A DNA stretch of 64,000 nucleotides from an uncultured Lachnospiraceae bacterium (GTDB lineage Bacteria > Bacillota > Clostridia > Lachnospirales > Lachnospiraceae): assembly GCA_910586645.1 (NCBI GenBank), contig CAJUIS010000003.1, positions 1 through 64,000 of the forward strand. The letters are read 5' to 3'. The translations under genes were made by a program, and so were the position numbers. Within the stretch, counting starts at the first letter, position 1; each line of letters begins with the position of its first letter. Of this stretch, positions 40,841 through 49,660 are shown piece by piece. The notes below the pieces were generated by a model. That model was not told the origin of the DNA. It saw nothing but the letters and a program-made list of their open reading frames with translations, and did no database searches.

Positions 40841-43800
40841 TTACCGGATCTGCGCTAAAATATTCGGATCTTTTATCTTTTCATCCTCCGCAAACAGCAA
40901 AATCTTTGACACAATCTCTGCAGTCTTTGGGTCGTCGTCTACAAACGGCAGGAAAATGCGCCCTCTGTGCTGCGAATGGACCGGAATGACAAACAGCATA
41001 GCGTTTCCCATCTGATGCACAACGCCGCTGCCAAGATGCACGGAATACTGCCCAAGTTTCCCGTCTATAAGCGCATGGTTCCCTTCCAGGCGCACATTTT
41101 TTGTCTGAAACAGCATAAGGCTGCATTCCACAATCGCTTTTCGCATCTCTATCGTCGAATGGCTTGTCTCCGGATCCACGCCGCCCGCATGGGCTACGGA
41201 AACCGCAAGATCCACATCCCGCATGACTTCACTGTACACAATATCCGGAATTTCCTTTATCTTCAGCCGCTTTCCTGTTTTTCTGTCCGAAAACTCCACA
41301 TATTCAAGCGTCGGCGCTTCCACATCGCCCGGAGAAAACCAGTCCGCCATAGCATAAATGCGGGCGACGATATTCTCTTTATAATAAATCTTCTGCAGGC
41401 CGTCTTCATAATCGGCCACCCAGCGGCGGCTCCTAAGCGTCCCCGCCGTCTTCTTCGGCTGAATCTGGTTGCCGGAAAACAGCATGGATTCTTCTTTTTC
41501 CATCTCCTCGCCAAGCTTTACATAAAGCTCGCGGAACACCTGCTTAAACGGCTGTTTGAGCCGCTTTTCAAACAAAAGCTTCTGGTACTCATGCCAGTGT
41601 CCGTCCGCATACAAATCAAACGCATGCGCAATCCAGACAAGATCTCCGGATTTTACCGGAACAACCGTTCCAAAAACATCTGTAATCCCCTCTTTTGTCA
41701 AAAATCCAAGTTTTACGTCTTCTTTCGCCGTCTTTACAACAAGATGTTCCACAATCGGCCGCGCGACCGGATTCTCATAAAGTTCCAGAAGCTCCCAGAC
41801 TTCAAATGCCGTCCCGTCTTCCATCGCCTGTTCCATCATCCGTTTTGTCCTGCTGTACTGTTCTTTTAACTTTTTATTGACTTCCGTAAATTTTGCCGCT
41901 GTTTCCTGCTTTTTATATTTTGCCGGAACGGATTTTAAGAGCTTTTCTCCTTTACGGCATTTCAGCGCGCTTGCTCCGTACTCGTCCACTTCGATTTTCA
42001 GTTCAACTTCCTCTACGGTATGCCAGTCAAAATACGCTTTCGACTGCTCAATTAATTTGCCTTCCATCCTAAGCGTGAGTCTTGTCACATCCGTAAATCC
42101 TGCGTTTACGCTTAAATTCTGCAAAGCGATTTCTACCGCCCGTCCTTCGCTGGCCCTGCGCTGCGCGCCGAATTGCCTGCTTTCTTTTTTAAATTTCTGG
42201 ATAAACTGGTAACGGTCCAAAAGCTCTTCTTCCCGTTTCTTTTTCCCCTTTGGAAGCGGCAGAAGCCCGATGCTCATCAAAAGATCTTTGTTTCTTTTTA
42301 AATCAATTTCCGCTTTTAGCGCTTCTTTTTCTACATTTCCAAGCGCGGCGTCCGCGTATTTTCTGGCGCGTCCGTGGGCGGTTCCGGAAGACGAATATTT
42401 CGCCGCGTCATACAGCAGTTTAAAATTTTTCTCCCCCACTTTTCGGTACGCTTCAAAAAACCAGTGGACGTCAAACGCCCCGTCGGTCAGTTCCTCCGGT
42501 GAAAGCGGCGTATATTTTGCTATTGTGGAAATAAGCTGTTCGTCAAATCCCTCGCTTGTATGCGCCATAAAATAATAACACGCGCCTGCAAACCCGGGCA
42601 GCTTTAAATAGTCCTCAATCAGAGGAATCCACTGCTGCGCGTACATCGCAAGCTCTGCCAGACGTTTTTTTGTAATGTCCGTTCCTTTTAAAGCGGCTTT
42701 TAAATCGGCTGCCGTCTCTTCCTGCTTTGGCATGGATACTTTCAGCAGATGGCTTAACACCGGACGCCTTTCGTCGTTCGACGTATAATAGCTGTATCCC
42801 CGCTGCAGCGGATCTTTCCCAAGCGCAGTTAAAATCTGTATCATATAATCAATCCCGTAAACTGCGCGGATCTTATCAATCACATAGGAAAACGGCGTCG
42901 GCTGCTCCCCTCGTTTTAACTCCACGCTTAACACAAGCGGAATCAGCTCTTTGTAAATCTCATGGGCAAAATCCATTTCCGGCATATCTTTTATCGTATC
43001 AAAGCGGTATTTCCCGTCCACAGGTTTGATTCTGCCGCTCCCAAAAAAGGAGTTTAAACAGTAAACCCTGGCGTTTCTGAAAGATACCGCGCCTGCCTGC
43101 TCCACTGTGCTGACAGATTCTGTCACGCTCCCTAACTCAGAAAACGTAAATACTGCTTTGTAAAACAGATCTTTATCCCAGACGCCTCTGATATAACACT
43201 GAACGTAATGAGACAAATCAAGGTAATAGTTTCCCGAACCGGAAGTATAAGAATATCTGCTTACTTCCCTCTTTTTTTGCTGCAGATAATGCCTCTGGAG
43301 CCAAAACCTCAGCGTAAATGCGCTTCCCCAGTCGTTTTTTCCCAGAAAAAGCCATTGTATCGCATCCCTGATAAGGGGCAGATCCGACGTCCGCTCCGTA
43401 TAAGTGACTGTTTCTCCATTCCAGCGTTTCTCGGAAACAGAAAAAAGATCGTTTGACGTATCCAGAACAGACAAATATTTTGCAGCCGCAGGCAGAGCAA
43501 ACTGCGCTTTTAAATCATCCGTCACATACTGGGAAAATAACACCGAAAGCATCGTGCCTACCTGGGACGCATGGGAAATGACGGGCAGAAGATTCTGAAA
43601 CGGCGGCTTTTTAAGCATACCGCTTCCAAATATCTGTTTGTACAGTTTTTGATTCTGTTCATAAAAATTTCTCTGACCGCGGCAGCGCCAGTAAAGTTCC
43701 GTTTCCAAAAGAAGCTGCGGCGTTTTGATTTCTCTGTTGTAAAATTCCTCCCACAGCGTCCGGAACGGATACTCGTCCAATGGTTCCGCTTCCGGATCAT

Positions 43801-45982
43801 TGTGCGCATAACGGCATTTTTCCAGCCTGTTCCCAAGCAGTTCGTCTGCGCCCCATGCCGTTTGGTAAGAAAGCTCCGCGTTTTCTTCAATCAGCCGATC
43901 CAGTTTTTCGCATACCGCAATGCACGCTTCCTCTCCGCAGACAAACAATCCCGCCGCTTTGCTTTCATCTGCTTTTACCTCAGGCAGAACCCATTCCTTT
44001 TCCACATCATAAAGCCCGTATCCCGGCGTATTTAAAATATCCTGCGCCGCGCTCCCTTCTCCTAAAAGCTCCTGTAAAAGAACCTGCTCTTTTCCGGTCG
44101 GATTTGAAAATCCCTTCAGATAGGGAATGACTTGTTCAAAATGCGCAGTCTTCTCCTTTTTCAACTGTAATGCAAGATCCAGCGCCCCCATATGGCATTC
44201 TTCGGATTTTTCCAAAAGCAGACGTCCAATGCACGCGGCCATGTCGTCTTTATCCTGTTTTCGCAGCAAACGCAGCACGCCCTGCCTTCCTTTTTTATAT
44301 TTTACATTTTTTTCAATCAGCAAAAAGTCTTCCGGCGAAAGTTCCATATCGTCCACCAGACGGTACGCCGCCTCGTTCGTTCCTTCCTCCGCGTTGTGAA
44401 GAAGCTCAAACAGGACTTTCTTTCTCGCCGCGCTGACCGGATGGTACAAGAGCACGCGCGCCGCCGCAGACCTCGACGCGCCGTAATACGAATAGCCCTC
44501 TCCCTGCCCAATCAAAGGAATCAGCGCAGCCGCTTCGTCAAGCAGGCCGTCTTCCTGCAGCATCCAGGCAATCAGGCACATACGCACGGCAACCGCCGAC
44601 TGGCTCATCGTCACCTGATGCCACGGGAAAATACAGGGAGAAAGTACGATTCCCTTTTTCGGCGTCTTTTCCAGTATCTCTTTTAACGCCTGATAACATG
44701 CCTTCGCTTCGCTCCTGCTGTCAAATAATTCTTCCGGCTCCATTGGCTTTGGTTTTACCACCCTGCCGCTGCGGCATGAATAATACCCGCTGCCGTTTTC
44801 CTCTTTGGCTAACCCGTAAAAATGCGAATTTACGCCTTCCAAAAATGCGGGCAGAAAACATGCGGCAAGTTCCATATCGTCCGCACCGTGCAGAATGGTT
44901 TCCTTTGACGCCTGCAGCTTCTGTTTTTCACTCCCGAGAGAATGGACAAAATAAGAAGCCGTCATTTTCTGATGCCTTGTACCGTCTGCAATCAAACGCC
45001 GGACGGCGTCTATGGCGTGATCCGCGTCATAAAACCCCTTCGCCCAGAGCGCGCAGCTAATCGCGACAGAATCTTCTGTGGCAAGCTGCGCTTCGCAAAA
45101 TTTTTCGTCTCTAAGGCACTGTCCCATCAGACGCAGCAGTTTTTCTGAAATCCTGTCCACGCTGTTTTCATTAAAAATCCCTATCCATGTACTGACCGCG
45201 CGTTTAACGGAGGAATAACGGATCAGATCGTTTTCCTCTATCACGGAAAACAGAGAAAGAAACGCCTCCGGACGTCCGGCGTCCATCGTTTCACAAACCG
45301 CCTGACGCGCCCCTTCCTGCAGCCTTGCCGCCAGCAGAAACCTGCCAAGCAGATCATACAGTTCCGCGCTTTTGCTCATCACAATTCCGCGGATCAGCTC
45401 ATAGCTTATCATCGCCGTATTGCCTTCTCCCAGAAGGATGTCTTTTACCGCCCGGACTGTCTTTTCAGTTCCCCTGTCAATCTGAGCCGCCAAAATATCC
45501 GCATAAGAAAAATATTCGTTTCTGGCATGGTCGTAAATCTCAGGCGAAACGCTTCCGGTTAAAATATCCGCAAGCTCCGCATGATAAAACGCAAGCCTTG
45601 CATAGGCCCGCAGAAGTTTTACGCTCTGTTCTGCAAACGGCGCATAGCTTCCGGAACGCAGGCTTCTTCTGTACCAGCCGGCCGTCATCTGATACTGGTT
45701 CATCTGATCCAGCGCATAATAAAATTCTTCTCTGTATTCCTCCGAAACGCAGACTTTTGTCAACTGCTCAAATTCCTTCTGATATACTTCGCTTAACGTC
45801 CCATACGTCCCTTTCTCCAGAAGCCCGCGGATATACCTGCAGGCTTCCTGCGGAACCGCATAAAGATAAACTTCCGGCAGCATTTCCTGTTCCCGTTTGG
45901 AAAGATGCTTTCCGCGCTCGTTTATCTCCTTTACCCATGTTTCATTTAATTTTCTTCTCGTCTCATATGTAAATTCTGACAT
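40841..45982 (-). CDS. DUF4132 family giant protein (1713 residues)
   Basis: A very large cytoplasmic protein with no signal or membrane segment. Most of it is helical with repeated short Leu/Ala/Glu-rich segments, compatible with HEAT-like repeats. The C-terminal third is the conserved DUF4132/DUF5724-type region: RRWVADYEDGLQKIYYKEN, ADWFSPGDVEAPTLEYVEF, EVMRDVDLAVSVAHAGGVDP, GKLGQYSVHLGSG and PVHSQHRGRIFLPFVDDDP. E. coli YehI/MolR belong to this family; their function is not settled. ATG 45982 (AAAGGAG four bases before) is chosen; an 80-codon open extension upstream is non-coding and covers a tandem duplication. Last gene of a five-gene cassette. Confidence 0.85.
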   Translation of the reverse strand: MSEFTYETRRKLNETWVKEINERGKHLSKREQEMLPEVYLYAVPQEACRYIRGLLEKGTYGTLSEVYQKEFEQLTKVCVSEEYREEFYYALDQMNQYQMTAGWYRRSLRSGSYAPFAEQSVKLLRAYARLAFYHAELADILTGSVSPEIYDHARNEYFSYADILAAQIDRGTEKTVRAVKDILLGEGNTAMISYELIRGIVMSKSAELYDLLGRFLLAARLQEGARQAVCETMDAGRPEAFLSLFSVIEENDLIRYSSVKRAVSTWIGIFNENSVDRISEKLLRLMGQCLRDEKFCEAQLATEDSVAISCALWAKGFYDADHAIDAVRRLIADGTRHQKMTASYFVHSLGSEKQKLQASKETILHGADDMELAACFLPAFLEGVNSHFYGLAKEENGSGYYSCRSGRVVKPKPMEPEELFDSRSEAKACYQALKEILEKTPKKGIVLSPCIFPWHQVTMSQSAVAVRMCLIAWMLQEDGLLDEAAALIPLIGQGEGYSYYGASRSAAARVLLYHPVSAARKKVLFELLHNAEEGTNEAAYRLVDDMELSPEDFLLIEKNVKYKKGRQGVLRLLRKQDKDDMAACIGRLLLEKSEECHMGALDLALQLKKEKTAHFEQVIPYLKGFSNPTGKEQVLLQELLGEGSAAQDILNTPGYGLYDVEKEWVLPEVKADESKAAGLFVCGEEACIAVCEKLDRLIEENAELSYQTAWGADELLGNRLEKCRYAHNDPEAEPLDEYPFRTLWEEFYNREIKTPQLLLETELYWRCRGQRNFYEQNQKLYKQIFGSGMLKKPPFQNLLPVISHASQVGTMLSVLFSQYVTDDLKAQFALPAAAKYLSVLDTSNDLFSVSEKRWNGETVTYTERTSDLPLIRDAIQWLFLGKNDWGSAFTLRFWLQRHYLQQKKREVSRYSYTSGSGNYYLDLSHYVQCYIRGVWDKDLFYKAVFTFSELGSVTESVSTVEQAGAVSFRNARVYCLNSFFGSGRIKPVDGKYRFDTIKDMPEMDFAHEIYKELIPLVLSVELKRGEQPTPFSYVIDKIRAVYGIDYMIQILTALGKDPLQRGYSYYTSNDERRPVLSHLLKVSMPKQEETAADLKAALKGTDITKKRLAELAMYAQQWIPLIEDYLKLPGFAGACYYFMAHTSEGFDEQLISTIAKYTPLSPEELTDGAFDVHWFFEAYRKVGEKNFKLLYDAAKYSSSGTAHGRARKYADAALGNVEKEALKAEIDLKRNKDLLMSIGLLPLPKGKKKREEELLDRYQFIQKFKKESRQFGAQRRASEGRAVEIALQNLSVNAGFTDVTRLTLRMEGKLIEQSKAYFDWHTVEEVELKIEVDEYGASALKCRKGEKLLKSVPAKYKKQETAAKFTEVNKKLKEQYSRTKRMMEQAMEDGTAFEVWELLELYENPVARPIVEHLVVKTAKEDVKLGFLTKEGITDVFGTVVPVKSGDLVWIAHAFDLYADGHWHEYQKLLFEKRLKQPFKQVFRELYVKLGEEMEKEESMLFSGNQIQPKKTAGTLRSRRWVADYEDGLQKIYYKENIVARIYAMADWFSPGDVEAPTLEYVEFSDRKTGKRLKIKEIPDIVYSEVMRDVDLAVSVAHAGGVDPETSHSTIEMRKAIVECSLMLFQTKNVRLEGNHALIDGKLGQYSVHLGSGVVHQMGNAMLFVIPVHSQHRGRIFLPFVDDDPKTAEIVSKILLFAEDEKIKDPNILAQIR

Positions 45983-45985
45983 ATT

Positions 45986-46075
45986 ACTCCTTTCCTGCCG
46001 TATGGCATACAGGTATGCCCTAAGGGCGCTACTCCTTTCCTGCCGTATGGCATACAGGTATGCCCTAAGGGCGCT
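45986..46075. repeat. Perfect 45-bp tandem duplication before the DUF4132 gene
   Basis: 45986-46030 and 46031-46075 are identical. Each copy, on the minus strand, contains two small stems (GCCC-TTA-GGGC and GGCATA-CCTG-TATGCC) and ends with GGAAAGGAGT, so the ribosome-binding site itself is duplicated. Only the proximal site can serve the ATG at 45982. Confidence 0.93.
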
Positions 46076-46092
46076 GCTCCGAAAGCCCTTCT

Positions 46093-46512
46093 TTACCACC
46101 CCGAAAGCATCGTCAGGCGGATTAACGTAAATACCAAATCTTCCTTCCAGCCGATTGGGGCTTCCAGCTCCGTCAGTTCCTCCTCTCCCGCAAACACCCG
46201 GTAAATGCCGTCCGTAAAACACTGTATCGCATTTTCCACCGCGTCTTCTTCTGAAGCGTCCGCTCCGCCGCGCAGCCCAAACGTTATTTTTCCCCGTCCG
46301 GCCTGTTCCCGGATTTCTTCTTTTGTCAGAAACAACAGCGTCTGCCCCTCGTCTTTTCTTGCATTGTACTCTTTTACCAAAAGCCTGGTCAAAAGCGTCA
46401 GAAGCTCCCTGAGCGTTTCCGGTTTTTTCTCCAGGACAAACGGTATGGGAGAAAGATCTTCTCTTTTCTGTTTCCCGATTTTTTTCATTCTTGCATAAAC
46501 TGTAAATGACAT
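46093..46512 (-). CDS. 139-residue protein of the DUF4132 cassette
   Basis: A small, mixed-charge cytoplasmic protein, MSFTVYARMKKIGKQKRED onward, with RELLTLLTRLLVKEYNAR, a beta-like GQTLLFLTKEEIREQ, and GKITFGLRGGADASEEDAVENAIQCFTDGIYRVF, which suggests an alpha/beta fold. No family recognised. GGAGG lies seven bases before the ATG. It sits 23 bp after the nucleotidyltransferase stop and 110 bp before the DUF4132 start, so it is likely a partner of that protein. Confidence 0.8.
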   Translation of the reverse strand: MSFTVYARMKKIGKQKREDLSPIPFVLEKKPETLRELLTLLTRLLVKEYNARKDEGQTLLFLTKEEIREQAGRGKITFGLRGGADASEEDAVENAIQCFTDGIYRVFAGEEELTELEAPIGWKEDLVFTLIRLTMLSGW

Positions 46513-46534
46513 CCGGCTTCCTCCGTTTTTATTG

Positions 46535-47311
46535 TTATTTTGATTTTTCCTTTTCCAAAATCTCCAGAAAACAGCGGTTCAGGCGCGAAATATCCCTGTT
46601 GCGGTCATCCGAAAGCGCGTCTGCAATCTCTTTTTGCCTTTGCAGATTTGTTTCAATAAATTTCTTTATAACGGGCATATGGGGATGCTTCTCTTTTTCC
46701 GCGGAAACCCTCTTTTGCTCCAAAAGCTCCTCTATCTCCTGTTTCAGGGAATCCTCCCGCAAAAGTATGCGCAGATCGTCAAACAATACCGGAGGCGGCG
46801 CATGGAATGTTTCAATGTACTCAGCGGCTAAAAGAGGGCGAAGCGCATAAAAATATTTCTTATACGCCACGGCGTTTTCTGACAGAGCATTTATATATGT
46901 ACTTTTCGCCGTTCCATAATAATGATAAACCGCCGCTTTCTCCGAAAAATAATGATTTGACGCCTCCTGCGCCATCTCCCATTCTTTCGTCGTCCGGTAC
47001 ACAACCGGCGATCGGCTCCATTCAAACAGCGTCGCGTTTCCCTTTGCAAACTGCCGCAGCGCTTTTTTCAAATCCCACCCGTTGATATCAAAAACCGCAT
47101 CCAGCTGCCATTCAATAACATCTTTTGGCGCAAAAAGCCCAAGATAGTCTTCTTTTGGACGGACATAAATAAAACGAACGTCATAATCGCTGTCCGGTGA
47201 CGCAAAACCCCAGGCGCGGCTTCCGGATTCCACTGCATATAAAATCCTGACGCCTTCCTTTTCTTCGATTTCTTTTAACTTCTCTTCGATTTTTTCCTGT
47301 ATTGCTCTCAT
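46535..47311 (-). CDS. Nucleotidyltransferase (RlaP/YcgL-like, PF10127 type), second copy
   Basis: A 258-residue DNA-polymerase-beta-superfamily transferase. The active site is visible: GSRAWG (30-35) followed by SDYDVRF with Asp 42 and Asp 44. The region after it (DVIEWQLDAVFDINGWDLKKALRQFAKGNATLFEW) fits the PF10127 group, some members of which accompany RNA ligases. The nucleotide donor and acceptor are unknown. Its ATG overlaps the stop of the first transferase by four bases. The two transferases share the fold but little sequence outside the catalytic core, so they probably act on different ends or substrates. Confidence 0.87.
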   Translation of the reverse strand: MRAIQEKIEEKLKEIEEKEGVRILYAVESGSRAWGFASPDSDYDVRFIYVRPKEDYLGLFAPKDVIEWQLDAVFDINGWDLKKALRQFAKGNATLFEWSRSPVVYRTTKEWEMAQEASNHYFSEKAAVYHYYGTAKSTYINALSENAVAYKKYFYALRPLLAAEYIETFHAPPPVLFDDLRILLREDSLKQEIEELLEQKRVSAEKEKHPHMPVIKKFIETNLQRQKEIADALSDDRNRDISRLNRCFLEILEKEKSK

Positions 47312-48330
47312 TTTAATTCTCCGCTTACCACATATCGGTTGACGCGTTCCACAAACGCTTCCACTCTTTTTTGATCCGGATTGTCCGGCAGCTTCGTAGC
47401 CTTTGCCGCTTCCTCAAGCTTTCTTTCATATTCCTCCAGCAGCTCATAGAACTCCGGCGCAAATGTCCCATTGCTCTGCATAAACCCGCCGTTTCTGATC
47501 TTAAGCAAAAGCGGAAGGTTTTCTCCCCGCCATGTGCGGATCTGCCTTTTTTCAAGAATATCGATCGCCATCAAAAACAGCCGGATTAAATGCATGGCAT
47601 GTTTATTCAAATGGTTATCGTCTTTTTTTCTGTTGCGCTTTCCAATTTTTTCATAATCTGTCACAACAGAACGCAGCGTTCCAAAGAGCTGGCTGTAATC
47701 CCGCAAAGGCATATGGCGGTAATTGGCGTCTACAAAAATTTCCGTTTCCAGACCCTGCGTTTCCGCCTGATCTATATAGAGACGGACGCTTCCTTTTTCT
47801 TTTTTTCCATAACGGCAGTTAAAATCATCCATTGCGTTCTGCACCGATTTTAAAATATGCCGTTCTCTTTCGCTCTGCTCCATAGAATCTCTGGCAGCCG
47901 CATTCTGCAGCCGACGAAGCTGCGCGCCCGCATAACCGCCAAAAGATTTTATGGCGCGCTTTGACAAAAACAGGCCGCTGTTTTGCAGCAGTTCCCGGCC
48001 CAGATTTGAACAAATCAAATACTGCTCTTCTTTTAACCCCAATATTTCACAGGTATTTGGATTGCATTCCAAAAGAAGCTTTATCATCTTATTAAACCCA
48101 TAAATCACCGTATCTGTTTTTTCATCTTCATACTGCTCAAAACGGGTCAGGCCGATTAAGTCCGAGGGCTTTTGCAGCGTTACGCCGCGAATGTCAATAT
48201 CGCTGTCTTCACGATTCGTTCCATACGCATAACTGCCGCCCGGCCCAAGCAGCATAATGCGATCGCCAAGCCTTTCATTTGTCTTTAAAAAATCATATTC
48301 CGGCGAACGTATCACCGCCCGAAAATCCAT
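47308..48330 (-). CDS. Nucleotidyltransferase (PF10127 type), first copy
   Basis: A 340-residue nucleotidyltransferase. Catalytic core: GPGGSYAYGTN (29-39) and EDSDIDIRGV with Asp 44 and Asp 46. It has a longer helical C-terminal part than its neighbour (DDNHLNKHAMHLIRLFLMAIDILEKRQI). GGGGGGAA precedes ATG 48330. It follows an HD-domain hydrolase by 17 bp and overlaps the second transferase, so the three are co-translated. Possible roles are nucleotide addition to RNA ends, tRNA or a protein (AMPylation); the sequence does not decide. Confidence 0.87.
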   Translation of the reverse strand: MDFRAVIRSPEYDFLKTNERLGDRIMLLGPGGSYAYGTNREDSDIDIRGVTLQKPSDLIGLTRFEQYEDEKTDTVIYGFNKMIKLLLECNPNTCEILGLKEEQYLICSNLGRELLQNSGLFLSKRAIKSFGGYAGAQLRRLQNAAARDSMEQSERERHILKSVQNAMDDFNCRYGKKEKGSVRLYIDQAETQGLETEIFVDANYRHMPLRDYSQLFGTLRSVVTDYEKIGKRNRKKDDNHLNKHAMHLIRLFLMAIDILEKRQIRTWRGENLPLLLKIRNGGFMQSNGTFAPEFYELLEEYERKLEEAAKATKLPDNPDQKRVEAFVERVNRYVVSGELK

Positions 48331-48347
48331 ATCCGTTCCCCCCGCCG

Positions 48348-48893
48348 TCAGTCACGAAACGTACGCAGCGCCTCTATTGTCCGCGCAATCAGGTCATCCA
48401 GCTCCCAGCCAAGCATCTCTGCGCCCTGCTCAATCACATCTCTGGAGCAGCCCGCCGCAAAGCTCTTTGTTTTAAACTTTTTCTTTACGGACTTCAGCTC
48501 CAGATCCTGCACGCTTTTTGACGGACGCATAATCGCAACCGCCCCAATCAGGCCCGTCAGCTCGTCCGTCGCATACAAAATTTTCTCCATTTCATGCTCC
48601 GGTTTTATATCCACTGTAATGCCATATCCATGGCTTGCCGCGGCGCGTATGATTTTCTCATCAACGCCATGCTCCCGCATGATTTCCTGCGACTTTATAC
48701 AGTGCTCTTTTGGATATTTCTCAAAGTCCAGATCGTGCAGAAGCCCCACAATCCCCCAAAATTCCGCTTCCTCTCCATACCCAAGCTTTTCTGCAAAATA
48801 TTTCATCGTCTGCTCCATAACCTGCGCATGTTCCAGATGAAACGCCTCCTGATTGTACTCTGTCAGCAGATTCCACGCCTCTTCTCTTACCAT
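48348..48893 (-). CDS. HD-domain hydrolase
   Basis: A 181-residue HD protein. Metal-site residues can be followed: His 22 (HLEHA), His 53-Asp 54 (GLLHDLDFEKYP), the ASHGYG segment, and Asp 110 (LYATDELTG). The pattern LLHDLDFE...H...ASHG is that of small HDIG-like hydrolases often annotated simply as hydrolase. GGAGG lies six bases before ATG 48893; an earlier in-frame start covers that site. As first gene of the cassette it could remove nucleotide or phosphate groups added by the transferases, which is inference. Confidence 0.87.
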   Translation of the reverse strand: MVREEAWNLLTEYNQEAFHLEHAQVMEQTMKYFAEKLGYGEEAEFWGIVGLLHDLDFEKYPKEHCIKSQEIMREHGVDEKIIRAAASHGYGITVDIKPEHEMEKILYATDELTGLIGAVAIMRPSKSVQDLELKSVKKKFKTKSFAAGCSRDVIEQGAEMLGWELDDLIARTIEALRTFRD

Positions 48894-49107
48894 ACGGTTT
48901 CCTCCTTTTTTCAAAATTTATTTTTAAGTTTTATATCATCCATTTTTATCCGAAATTACAGAAATGCTTTTATTTCACTGGCAAGCTTCTTATATTGTAC
49001 ACCAATTTATCCCACAAAACAATTATCCGCAGTAAACATTCCTTCCTGGTTTTGGCCTGCCGTCCGGCACAGATATTTTCTCCCTAAAAAGAACATCTCA
49101 AAATTCC

Positions 49108-49136
49108 TTTTCAAAAATGAATTTCTAAGATATAAT
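49108..49136 (+). promoter_or_regulatory. Promoter of the YbaK-type gene
   Basis: TTTTCA (49108-49113) and TATAAT (49131-49136), spacer 17 bp, about 40 bp before the start codon. The divergent cassette promoter, expected within 48894-49000, is weak; the best -10 is a TATAAA near 48940. Confidence 0.5.
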
Positions 49137-49177
49137 AAATCTGTCGGTAAATTGGGTTTTTGGCAGAAAGGAAGCAT

Positions 49178-49660
49178 ATGAAAAAGAACATGGAAAAAAC
49201 AAACGTCATGCGGATTTTAGATCAGAAAAAAATTTCTTATAAAAGTCATTGTTACGCAGATACCGGAGCCATAAACGGCGCAGACGTTGCGGACGTCTTA
49301 AATCAGAATCCGGCGCAGGTATTTAAAACACTGGTGACGGCCGGAAGCCGGGACAGCATCTATGTGTTTTTGGTTCCCGTCTTAAAAGAACTGGATTTAA
49401 AAAAAGCGGCGAAAACGGTCGGTGAAAAAAATATCCGTATGATCAAATCCAAAGATCTGCTGACACTCACAGGATATATTCACGGCGGCTGCTCTCCAAT
49501 CGGAATGAAAAAGACGTTTCCGACCGTCATTGACGCTTCCGCCGCAGACTGTGACGCTATCTTTTTCAGCGCGGGAAAAATCGGCTATCAGGTCGAAATC
49601 CCTTTCGGTGAATTGAAAAAAGCTTTGAATTACAAACTGGACGATATTTCCACAGACTAA
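49178..49660 (+). CDS. ybaK: YbaK/EbsC-type Cys-tRNA(Pro) deacylase
   Basis: A 160-residue trans-editing enzyme that hydrolyses mischarged Cys-tRNA(Pro). Family features: INGADVADVLNQNPAQVFKTLV near the N-terminus, the substrate lysine in QVFKTL, GGCSPIGMKKTFPTVID, and the terminal AGKIGYQVEI. ATG 49178 has AAGGAAG directly before it and is preferred to an in-frame start six codons upstream. Its stop overlaps the convergent EEP gene by four bases, so there is no room for a separate terminator. Confidence 0.93.
   Translation: MKKNMEKTNVMRILDQKKISYKSHCYADTGAINGADVADVLNQNPAQVFKTLVTAGSRDSIYVFLVPVLKELDLKKAAKTVGEKNIRMIKSKDLLTLTGYIHGGCSPIGMKKTFPTVIDASAADCDAIFFSAGKIGYQVEIPFGELKKALNYKLDDISTD

Noticed and set aside
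40967..41869. A 300-codon rightward frame
   Set aside because: Antisense to the conserved C-terminal part of the DUF4132 gene; Arg/His/Phe-rich with no motif or ribosome site.
45983..46222. An 80-codon N-terminal extension of the DUF4132 protein
   Set aside because: It overlaps the preceding gene's end and translates the 45-bp duplication into a repeat. A strong AAAGGAG site marks ATG 45982.
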